Positions 6,971 through 13,169 of a DNA stretch of 13,487 nt are shown here, one piece after another (position 1 is the first letter of the stretch; each line of letters opens with the position of its first letter). A program made the position numbers and the translations under genes. Under the pieces are notes generated by a model. That model was not told the DNA's origin. It saw only the letters and a program-made list of their open reading frames with translations, and ran no database searches. The stretch comes from CBFGWV01 sp965652545 (GTDB lineage: Bacteria > Pseudomonadota > Gammaproteobacteria > Competibacterales > Competibacteraceae): NCBI GenBank assembly GCA_965652545.1, contig CBFGWV010000119.1, positions 1 to 13,487 on the forward strand, in the 5' to 3' direction.

Positions 6971-7903
6971 ATGCTTGCGCTTTCGCTCAAAAAAAGCACG
7001 ATCGTTCGATCTAATCTGCACATCATCACCCTACGCCTTGGTTTGAAACTGGCAACCCTGTTGCGCCCTGCCGCGGCACTGGAGATGGCCGAACGCTGGT
7101 TCATGAAGCCGCCGCGCCACACCATGCCAGCCATCGAAGAAACCTGGATGCGGCGCGCCACGACCGCATTCGTTCCTCTGCCACCGCAGACGGTGGCCGA
7201 ATGGACCGGTCAGCGCATCGCCGTGCATCGTTGGGGGCCGGAGGACGCACCCGCCGTTCTCCTGGTGCATGGCTGGGGCGGTCGCAGTACGCAGTTGTGG
7301 CCATTCATTCAGCCGCTGCTCGATGCCGGACACGCCGTCCTCGGTGTGGATGCATCCGGCCACGGTTATAGCGACGGCCATAGCAGTTCGCTGCCTCAGT
7401 TCGTCGCGGGTCTGAGCGCCACGATGAATCGTCCACTGGCGGGTGTCATCGCCCATTCCCTGGGTGGCGCGGCCACCGCGTTGGCCCTGCGCGCAGGGTT
7501 GTCGGCCGAGCGTGTGGTCCTGATCGCCCCGCCGGTGGACCTGGAGGCCTACTCGCGCCAGTTCGCGCGGATCGTGGGCCTGCCGGAGCGGCTGCGCCAG
7601 CGCATGCAGCGGCGTTTCGAACGACGCCTGCAAATCCCCTGGGACGCTCTGGATCCCCGTCCCGCGGTAAGCGACAAAGCCGATGTCGCCGCCCTCGTCA
7701 TCCATGACCGGCACGACCCCGAGGTACCGTTCGAGGCCGGTATGAGCCTGGCGGATCACTGGCCGGGCAGCCAACGTCTGGTGACCAGCCACCTGGGGCA
7801 CCGGCGGATCCTGCGCGACCCCTACGTCGTCGACACCGCGGTCGCGTTCATCACCCAGGACGACGCCCCGCGGCTGAACGGCTGGCACTTCTGGATGAGC
7901 TGA
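6971..7903 (+). CDS. alpha/beta hydrolase
   Basis: 310-residue cytoplasmic hydrolase with the full fold signature: oxyanion segment HGWGG (100-104), nucleophile Ser163 in AHSLGG, Asp249 in HDRHDPEVP and His277 in LGHRRIL. A cap-like insert (about 190-225, Arg-rich) lies between the nucleophile and the acid. The first 60 residues precede the catalytic domain; they are basic and amphipathic, with no signal peptide of normal form. Substrate cannot be told from sequence; esterase, lipase or epoxide/lactone hydrolase are all open. GAGGA seven bases before the ATG supports this start. It lies 15 bases after the tetR stop. The inverted copy of the tetR operator sequence overlaps codons 9-13, so the regulator may also bind inside this gene. 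Confidence 0.88.
   Translation: MLALSLKKSTIVRSNLHIITLRLGLKLATLLRPAAALEMAERWFMKPPRHTMPAIEETWMRRATTAFVPLPPQTVAEWTGQRIAVHRWGPEDAPAVLLVHGWGGRSTQLWPFIQPLLDAGHAVLGVDASGHGYSDGHSSSLPQFVAGLSATMNRPLAGVIAHSLGGAATALALRAGLSAERVVLIAPPVDLEAYSRQFARIVGLPERLRQRMQRRFERRLQIPWDALDPRPAVSDKADVAALVIHDRHDPEVPFEAGMSLADHWPGSQRLVTSHLGHRRILRDPYVVDTAVAFITQDDAPRLNGWHFWMS
6995..7008 (-). promoter_or_regulatory. candidate TetR-type operator (site 2), inside the hydrolase gene
   Basis: AGCACGATCGTTCG on the plus strand is the exact reverse complement of CGAACGATCGTGCT at 6314-6327. The shared core ACGATCGT is palindromic (6998-7005). The site falls 25 bases into the alpha/beta hydrolase coding sequence, just after an A7 run. 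I find no convincing promoter around it, so a roadblock or a DNA-loop partner for site 1 is more likely than direct promoter occlusion. Confidence 0.5.
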
Positions 7904-7917
7904 CCCAAGCGCACGGG

Positions 7918-7945
7918 TTGCCGGTGCCATCGGACAGGGTAGACT
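7918..7945 (+). promoter_or_regulatory. candidate promoter of the membrane TPR-like gene
   Basis: TTGCCG (7918-7923), 16-base spacer, TAGACT (7940-7945). It is followed by a GCGCGG start region and AGGAG (7968-7972), nine bases before the ATG at 7982. The 78-base gap after the alpha/beta hydrolase contains nothing else I can name and no clear terminator. Confidence 0.55.
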
Positions 7946-7981
7946 GCGCGGCAAACTCATTCCCTCCAGGAGCCCCGCCCC

Positions 7982-9223
7982 ATGGAACCGGCGTCGCCCC
8001 GTGCCCCCACGCCCTTCTGGCATCGTGTGCCGGAGCTCTTTCTACTGCCCTTGAAGCCTCCCGCCATCGTGGTGACGCTGGTCGCCACGGTGTTCGCCAC
8101 CATGGGCTTCATCATGGATGGCGGCCTGGGGCTGCTGTTGTATCTCGGCGCCAACATCGGCCTGCTGTACTACGGCCGCGCTTTGCTGGTGTCCAGCGCC
8201 GCCGGCGAGCATGAGCCGCCACCGCTGGAGCTGCCCCAGGACGGTTGGCTGACGCCGATCAAACTGTGGATGCTGTTTTCGTTTCCGTTTTTCCTGGCCC
8301 TGCCCTTGTATCTGTTCTTCGGGCCCTGGATGACGGCTATCCTGCTGTTCATCTACCTACTCGCCCTGCCGGCGGCGGTGCTGGTGCTGGCGGTGGACGA
8401 CAGCCTCGGTGCGGCGCTCTCGCCATCCGCGGTCTTCGGCGTGATACATGCCCTGGGCGGCAGCTACTGGATACTCTGGCTGTTCATCCTGTTTCTCAAT
8501 GGCGCGAAAGCGGCATTCCTCGGGCCGTTGGGCGATGACTCGCCGGTGATCAACATCCCGGTGCTGGTCACCGCCTCGGCCATCGATTTCCACTTCACCC
8601 TGATCAGTTGCCGTCTGCTCGGCTATGCCGCCTATCAGAACCAGCACCGGTTGGGCTATGAAACCGACGACATGGCCGACCCCGACCCGGGCCTGGCGGA
8701 GTACCGCTCATTCCTGGCCGAACAGCGCTACGGCGCGGCGGCTGACGAGCTGCGCGCCTACCTCAATGACAATCCCGACCGGCTGGACCTGCGCGTGCAA
8801 CGGCACAAGCTGCTCCAACTCGCCGACGACGCGGCACTGACACGCGAGGCCGGGCGGCTGATCCAATTACTGCTCGGTGCACGCAACCTGGCCGACGCCT
8901 TGATCGTCTACAGCGACGCGCGCGCCATGGACCCCGACTACCGCCCATCGATCGCCGGCGTCCACACCCCGCTGGCCGAGGCCCTGCGCGACGCCGGCCG
9001 GCCGGCCGACGCGGTGCACCTGCTCAGCGGGTATCACAAGCGCTTTCCCGACGACCCGCTGCTGCCCGGGGTGTACGGCCTGGCCGCACGCATACTGGCC
9101 ATCGACTTGAATCAGGGCCAAAAGGCCGGGCAGTTGCTGGCGATGCTGCTGCAACGCTTCGCCGACCATCCGCAGGCAGAGTCCTGGCGACGCCTGCAAT
9201 CGGCGGTGAAACCGGCCGGCTGA
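7982..9223 (+). CDS. six-helix integral membrane protein with cytoplasmic TPR-like tail
   Basis: 413 residues; I do not recognise a named family. The N-terminal half is strongly hydrophobic, with likely membrane helices near 27-45, 48-70, 95-113, 116-138, 160-178 and 190-215, and a Pro-rich acidic loop (EHEPPPLELP, 76-85) between helices two and three. From about residue 235 it is soluble and built of paired amphipathic helices of TPR/HAT type: repeats such as YRSFLAEQRYGAAADELRAY, LADALIVYSDARAMDP and LAEALRDAGRPADAVHLLSG carry the spaced Ala/Leu/Gly pattern. AGGAG nine bases before the ATG supports the start. The C-terminal region lines up by eye with the tail of the convergent rhomboid gene that ends one base away, which suggests a functional or evolutionary link. 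No catalytic motif is seen. Confidence 0.8.
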   Translation: MEPASPRAPTPFWHRVPELFLLPLKPPAIVVTLVATVFATMGFIMDGGLGLLLYLGANIGLLYYGRALLVSSAAGEHEPPPLELPQDGWLTPIKLWMLFSFPFFLALPLYLFFGPWMTAILLFIYLLALPAAVLVLAVDDSLGAALSPSAVFGVIHALGGSYWILWLFILFLNGAKAAFLGPLGDDSPVINIPVLVTASAIDFHFTLISCRLLGYAAYQNQHRLGYETDDMADPDPGLAEYRSFLAEQRYGAAADELRAYLNDNPDRLDLRVQRHKLLQLADDAALTREAGRLIQLLLGARNLADALIVYSDARAMDPDYRPSIAGVHTPLAEALRDAGRPADAVHLLSGYHKRFPDDPLLPGVYGLAARILAIDLNQGQKAGQLLAMLLQRFADHPQAESWRRLQSAVKPAG

Positions 9224-9234
9224 ATCAGGCCGGC
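9215..9234. terminator. weak hairpin across the two convergent stop codons
   Basis: GCCGGC (9215-9220) pairs with GCCGGC (9229-9234) around an eight-base loop that contains both stop codons. There is no T-run on either side, so it is at best a transcription or mRNA-end barrier shared by the converging genes. Confidence 0.3.
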
Positions 9235-10676
9235 GTGGCAACGTACCGCCGCGCCTGAGCTGTCTGTTCGGCGTCGGGGAATGTGCTGACCAGGGCGTTG
9301 AACCACTGCCGTGAGGCCTCCCGATCGCGGGCCTGCATGCTCATGACCAATTGCTTGAGCAGCAGATCGGGCAACAAGACCGCCTGCGCCCCGGCCTTCA
9401 GCAAGCCTTTGAGCAACTGCGCCGCGTCCTCGGCCAGGCCTGCGGCCTGGAAGCGCTGGCACAGCTGCTGCGCTTGGAGCAGTGTCATCCGCGGCTTGGG
9501 CTTGGCGCGCTGGCGATAGTCGTGCCATACCCGTGCCACGGCCTGTTCGAAGGCTTGATCGCCACGCGGCAGGCGCAACACCGCGTGTGCCGCCGCGTGA
9601 TAAGCCTCGTCGGCCGGTTGATCCGCCTGGGCACGGAACATCAGCAGATGCAATGCGGCGTTGTCCGCATGCCGGCCCACCACTGGTTGCAACGCCCGCC
9701 GGGCCCGCGGGAAGGCCAGCGCCGCCAGAGCGGCCTCCGCGTCGCGCATCGCGCCGGCGAGCGTCTCGTCGCGCTCACGCGCCTCGAGGTAATCGTTGTC
9801 CACGCCCTGGCCCAGCAGCCGCAGAACCGCGGCGATGGCTGCACCGCCGAGCAAGCCCCCCGCGTGTGCCATGTAGGCCACCGAGCTGAGATCGCCGAAG
9901 GCAAAGTACTGATAAACCTCGTACAACACCCACACCGGCAACAACCACAAGGCCGGCGCCTTCACATAGTCGAAGTAGATGCCGACCGAATAGAAGAACC
10001 AGATCTTGCGCAGCCCGAACAGCACCGAATACGCCCCCATCAGCGCCGAGATCGCCCCGGAGGCGCCGACCAGCGGCACGTAGCTGCCCGCGTCGACGGC
10101 CCAGAACAAGCCCACCGCGGCCAGGCCGCCGAGCAGGTAGAGCGCCAGGTAACGTGCCGCCCCCAGGGTGTACTCCACGACAAAGCCGATCAGCAGCAGA
10201 AACACCATGTTGCCGATCAGGTGCATCAGTCCGCCGTGCAGAAACATATGCGTCAGCAGCGTCGGCGGCGCGTGCACCGCCGGCGTGAAGCCGCCACTGA
10301 CCACCAGCGAGGCGTCCAGCCGCGACTCGAATGCCGAGCGTGCCTCCTGCCACTGCGGGTAGCGGGGGTCGTCCACCGGCATCACCTCGCCGGCGGCCAG
10401 ACGGCGACGAAAGGCGTCGTCGAACTGCATGTTCACGGCATCCCAGGTGGTCACCTCGTCGGCCGTCAGGCCCCGGTCACCGCTCGATCGGCGCAGGTCC
10501 TGCAGTTCCATGGCGGGGAGCTCGGTCCCGACATAGAACTCACCGGCGTCCATAAGCCTGGCGTCGTCGTCCCATTGGCCGAAGACGAACACCAGCACGT
10601 TGACCAGCACCAGCAACAGGGTGACCAGCGGGGGCCGCTTCCAATCGATACGCCGGTCCAGCGGGAGAATCAGCAT
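9225..10676 (-). CDS. rhomboid-family intramembrane serine protease with TPR-like C-terminal tail
   Basis: 483 residues, about twice a minimal bacterial rhomboid. The protease core is intact: H-x4-H-x3-N as His147/His152/Asn156 in LHGGLMHLIGNM, nucleophile Ser206 in GASGA, and base His271 in MAHAGGLLGG, with membrane helices near 17-33, 150-170, 174-194, 204-222, 242-258 and 266-288. Between the first helix and the core lies an unusually long hydrophilic loop (about 35-138). After residue 290 comes a soluble tail of about 190 residues made of helical pairs (EAALAALAFPRARRALQPV, FQAAGLAEDAAQLLKGL). Rhomboids cut membrane proteins within or next to a helix; the substrate here is unknown. It follows the LOG-family gene by 25 bases on the same strand, with AAGGA 11 bases before its ATG, so they are probably one operon. 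Confidence 0.9.
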   Translation of the reverse strand: MLILPLDRRIDWKRPPLVTLLLVLVNVLVFVFGQWDDDARLMDAGEFYVGTELPAMELQDLRRSSGDRGLTADEVTTWDAVNMQFDDAFRRRLAAGEVMPVDDPRYPQWQEARSAFESRLDASLVVSGGFTPAVHAPPTLLTHMFLHGGLMHLIGNMVFLLLIGFVVEYTLGAARYLALYLLGGLAAVGLFWAVDAGSYVPLVGASGAISALMGAYSVLFGLRKIWFFYSVGIYFDYVKAPALWLLPVWVLYEVYQYFAFGDLSSVAYMAHAGGLLGGAAIAAVLRLLGQGVDNDYLEARERDETLAGAMRDAEAALAALAFPRARRALQPVVGRHADNAALHLLMFRAQADQPADEAYHAAAHAVLRLPRGDQAFEQAVARVWHDYRQRAKPKPRMTLLQAQQLCQRFQAAGLAEDAAQLLKGLLKAGAQAVLLPDLLLKQLVMSMQARDREASRQWFNALVSTFPDAEQTAQARRYVATPA

Positions 10677-10701
10677 GGTGGCTTACGTCCTTGTCGCGGA
10701 A

Positions 10702-11289
10702 TCAGCGGATCTCGCCGGGCAGGTCCCATTTGATCGTACTCACCGGCGCCTGGTACGCGGCCAGGGCGTCGAGAAGAGCCGCCGGATCGGCCGCATGGAG
10801 AATCATGTCGCGATGGGCCGGACGCACGAAACCGGTGTCGACCATGTGGTCGATGAAGTGCAACAAGCCGTCGTAGTAGCCACCGGCGTTGTACAGCCCG
10901 ATGGGTTTGCCGTGCAGGCCGAGCTGAGCCCAGGTGAGCATTTCGAAGGTCTCATCCAGCGTGCCGAACCCCCCGGCCATGGCGACGAACCCCTCGGCCA
11001 GATCCGCCATCAGCGCCTTGCGTTCGTGCATGGTACGCACCACGTGCATGGCGGTGGCCCGCGGGTGGGCGAGCTCCCGCCGCACCAGGGCCTCGGGGAT
11101 CACCCCGGTCACCTCGCCGCCGGCATCGAGCACCGCATCGGCCACCACCCCCATCAAGCCGACGTTGCCGCCGCCATAGACCAAGCCGATCCCCCGCCGG
11201 GCCAGCGCCGTGCCCAATGCGGTGGCTTGCGCCGCGAAGTCCGGCGTCTCGCCGCTGCGAGCCCCGCAATAAACGGCTATGCGTTGCAT
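10702..11289 (-). CDS. LOG-family protein (TIGR00730 type nucleotide phosphoribohydrolase)
   Basis: 195-residue Rossmann-like protein of the LOG/lysine-decarboxylase-like family; characterised members hydrolyse the N-glycosidic bond of nucleoside 5'-monophosphates, including cytokinin ribotides, releasing base and ribose-5-phosphate. Motifs: GGGNVGLMG (39-47), the catalytic Arg-Lys in MHERK (87-91), and GGFGTLDE (106-113) with its terminal Glu. The usual PGG-x-GT-x2-E motif has Ala instead of Pro at 105; the catalytic Glu is kept, so activity is still likely. AGAGGA lies just upstream of the ATG. In a bacterium without plant contact the role is more likely nucleotide turnover than hormone synthesis. 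It is the first gene of the operon that continues into the rhomboid. Confidence 0.9.
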   Translation of the reverse strand: MQRIAVYCGARSGETPDFAAQATALGTALARRGIGLVYGGGNVGLMGVVADAVLDAGGEVTGVIPEALVRRELAHPRATAMHVVRTMHERKALMADLAEGFVAMAGGFGTLDETFEMLTWAQLGLHGKPIGLYNAGGYYDGLLHFIDHMVDTGFVRPAHRDMILHAADPAALLDALAAYQAPVSTIKWDLPGEIR

Positions 11290-11326
11290 GGTGTCCTCTA
11301 GCCTGCTGGTGTGATTTGACTGCGGA

Positions 11327-11355
11327 ACTGTAGGGTGCGGGCGCCGCGCTGTCGA
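11327..11355 (-). promoter_or_regulatory. candidate promoter of the LOG-rhomboid operon
   Basis: On the minus strand TCGACA (11355-11350) and TACAGT (11332-11327) are 17 bases apart. The ATG of the LOG gene follows about 38 bases downstream of the -10. The 158-base divergent gap 11290-11447 should also hold a promoter for the esterase-like gene; TTGCAC at 11404 has no matching -10, so I do not call one. Confidence 0.5.
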
Positions 11356-11447
11356 TGCATGGTGCGGGTCCGCCAGCGGGCGTCGATGAGGATAGTCGGC
11401 CCGCTTGCACGGTCACAAACGGTTCAGGGGGGCCCCAAGGAACATCA

Positions 11448-12785
11448 ATGGAGACGCCGCCCATGGCCAACCGGAACACTAGGCCCGACGCTACCCGGCA
11501 ACATGACGCCGAGGCCACCGAATCGCTGCTGTCCAGGGCCGTCGACCCCGTGAAGTCGGTCGACAACCCGCACCTCGACACCCTCTTGGCGCGCATCGGG
11601 TCGTCGCGAATCGTACTGATCGGCGAGGCCAGCCATGGCACATCGGAGTTCTACCGCTTTCGTGCCGCAATCACCCGTGCACTCATCGAAACCAAGGGTT
11701 TCTGCGCCGTAGCGGTCGAGGCGGACTGGCCGGACGCCAGCCGCATCGACCGCTATGTCAGGCACCAGGAAGCGCCATCCAGCCCGTGGACGGCCTTTTC
11801 GCGATTCCCCACCTGGATGTGGCGCAACCGGGAGGTCGAGCGCTTTGTCGACTGGTTGCACCATCACAACGCCGCTGTCGCCGCGCACAACCGCGTGAGC
11901 TTCCACGGCCTGGACCTCTACAGCTTGTTCACCTCCATCGGAGAGGTGCTGGACTATCTCGATGGCGTCGATGCGGAAGCCGCGGCAGTCGCCCGCGAGC
12001 GCTATGGCTGTCTCACACCTTGGCAACCGGACCCGTCCACGTATGGCCGAGCGGCGGCATTCGGCCGCTACCGCGAATGCCAGGCCGACGTGGTGGACAT
12101 GCTGGTGGACCTGATGGAGCGGCGTCTCGACTATGCCGCACGCGATGGCGAGGACTTTCAAAATGCCATGCAGAACGCCCGCCTCATCGCCAATGCCGAG
12201 CGCTACTATCGCTGCATGTATGAGGGCTATAGCGCATCGTGGAATCTGCGTGACGAGCACATGTTCGAGACGCTGACATCGTTGCTCGACTACCACGGCG
12301 ACGACTCGAAGATCGTCGTGTGGGAGCACAATTCACATATCGGCGATGCATCGGCCACCGACATGGCCGCGCGCGGCCAATACAATGTCGGCCAATTATG
12401 CCGCCGGGCGTTCGGTGACGATGCCTATCTCATCGGGTTCGGCACCCATGTCGGAACCGTCGCCGCAGCCGACGACTGGGACGGACCCATGGAGGTCAAA
12501 CGGGTCAATCCCTCCCTGAGCGGCAGTTGGGAGCGCCTGTGCCATGACTGCGGCATACCTGCATTCACTCTGGGTCTGCGCCACCCCGTCCTCAAAGGCC
12601 TGAAATCCCGTCTGCGCGATGTTCGCCTGGAGCGGGCGATCGGCGTCGTTTATCGCCCACAGACGGAGTTCGCAAGCCACTACTTCAAGGCACGGCTGGC
12701 CGATCAGTTCGATGAGTACGTGTGGTTCGACAAGACGACAGCGGTAACGCCGCTGCATCCACCGATCGTCGCGCGTCGTAGATAG
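11448..12785 (+). CDS. erythromycin esterase family protein
   Basis: 445 residues from the ATG at 11448. The family signature is clear: GEASHG with Glu60 and His63, EADWP with Glu91, and WEHNSH (292-297) containing the His that is catalytic in Ere enzymes; FHGLDLYS and the RYR/NAERYYR helices also fit. Characterised EreA/EreB/EreC open the lactone ring of 14-membered macrolides, but most chromosomal homologues in environmental bacteria have no shown macrolide activity, so resistance is not implied. Many homologues are fused or adjacent to a phosphoribosyltransferase; neither is seen here. The frame is open from 11355, but AAGGA (11437-11441) six bases before 11448 decides the start; ATG 11463 is the alternative. 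It stands alone, between the LOG operon (divergent) and the bufferin genes. Confidence 0.87.
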   Translation: METPPMANRNTRPDATRQHDAEATESLLSRAVDPVKSVDNPHLDTLLARIGSSRIVLIGEASHGTSEFYRFRAAITRALIETKGFCAVAVEADWPDASRIDRYVRHQEAPSSPWTAFSRFPTWMWRNREVERFVDWLHHHNAAVAAHNRVSFHGLDLYSLFTSIGEVLDYLDGVDAEAAAVARERYGCLTPWQPDPSTYGRAAAFGRYRECQADVVDMLVDLMERRLDYAARDGEDFQNAMQNARLIANAERYYRCMYEGYSASWNLRDEHMFETLTSLLDYHGDDSKIVVWEHNSHIGDASATDMAARGQYNVGQLCRRAFGDDAYLIGFGTHVGTVAAADDWDGPMEVKRVNPSLSGSWERLCHDCGIPAFTLGLRHPVLKGLKSRLRDVRLERAIGVVYRPQTEFASHYFKARLADQFDEYVWFDKTTAVTPLHPPIVARRR

Positions 12786-12800
12786 TGCTGCAACCCTGCT

Positions 12801-12817
12801 GTACCCGATACGGGTGC
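12801..12817. promoter_or_regulatory. short inverted repeat before the bufferin operon
   Basis: ACCCG-ATA-CGGGT (12803-12815), extendable by a G-C and a G-T pair, is a compact dyad 43 bases before the bufA start. It has no T-run, so it is not a clear terminator for the preceding gene; it may be an operator or part of an end hairpin. I cannot name a sigma factor site in the 75-base gap 12786-12860. Confidence 0.3.
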
Positions 12818-12860
12818 GGGGGTGCTGTCAATCCATCAATGCGATGTTTAGGAGAAGACC

Positions 12861-13118
12861 ATGAGCACTGCCAAGACGATTTCGGGCGTAGTCATTGCCA
12901 CCGCCGCCGCCGGATTTTTTGCCCTCGCCCCCATCAGCGGCGCCGTCGCCGGTGAGGAAGGCGTCAAGTGCATGGGCGCCAACGCCTGTAAAGGGCAGAG
13001 CGCCTGCAAGACGGCCACCAGCGAATGCAAGGGCCTCAACAGCTGCCAGGGCCATGGCTGGGTGAGCGCCAAGACCGTCGAGGAATGCACCGAGATGGGT
13101 GGTACGGTCGAAGGTTGA
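12861..13118 (+). CDS. bufA2: BufA2-type bufferin precursor (periplasmic copper-binding RiPP)
   Basis: 85-residue precursor. Residues 1-30 form a Sec signal peptide (basic start, hydrophobic middle, AVA cleavage site), so the product is exported. The mature part has six Cys (37, 43, 49, 56, 62, 76) in the pattern C-x5-C-x5-C-x6-C-x5-C-x13-C, with two matching units, KCMGANACKG (36-45) and ECKGLNSCQG (55-64), then GHGWVS. Known bufferins are modified at Cys by an MNIO enzyme and bind copper in the periplasm; this sequence fits the BufA2 group rather than the DUF2282 (BufA1) group. TTAGGAGA before the ATG is the strongest ribosome site in the area. The MNIO maturase gene follows directly. Modification and copper binding are inferred from the family. 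Confidence 0.88.
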   Translation: MSTAKTISGVVIATAAAGFFALAPISGAVAGEEGVKCMGANACKGQSACKTATSECKGLNSCQGHGWVSAKTVEECTEMGGTVEG

Positions 13119-13124
13119 GGACTG

Positions 13125-13157
13125 GCGGTCGGCGGGGGAACCACCCTCGCCGACCGC
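13125..13157 (+). promoter_or_regulatory. strong intercistronic hairpin between bufA2 and bufB
   Basis: GCGGTCGGCG (13125-13134) pairs perfectly with CGCCGACCGC (13148-13157); one G-U and three G-C pairs extend it inward to a 14-bp stem with a five-base loop AACCA. No U-run follows, so it is not a standard terminator. It starts seven bases after the bufA2 stop and ends 12 bases before the bufB ATG, where no Shine-Dalgarno element is visible. It probably protects the bufA2 message or limits expression of bufB. Confidence 0.7.
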
Positions 13158-13169
13158 ACGCTCCGTGCC

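Noticed and set aside
6989..6996. A7-G run near the start of the alpha/beta hydrolase as a programmed frameshift site
   Set aside because: The run is in the wrong phase for an A-AAA-AAG slippery heptamer, and the frame without slippage gives a complete hydrolase.
9351..10733. 460-codon open frame on the plus strand opposite the rhomboid
   Set aside because: Gln/His/Arg-rich antisense shadow; the rhomboid frame has a complete catalytic motif set.
11285..11364. Direct repeat TGCATGGTG at 11285 and 11356
   Set aside because: Only nine bases, one copy at the LOG start codon; no further copies or symmetry, so chance is a fair explanation.
11355..11447. Upstream extension of the esterase-family frame
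   Set aside because: No ribosome site at 11355, whereas AAGGA precedes the ATG at 11448; the extra residues do not resemble the family.
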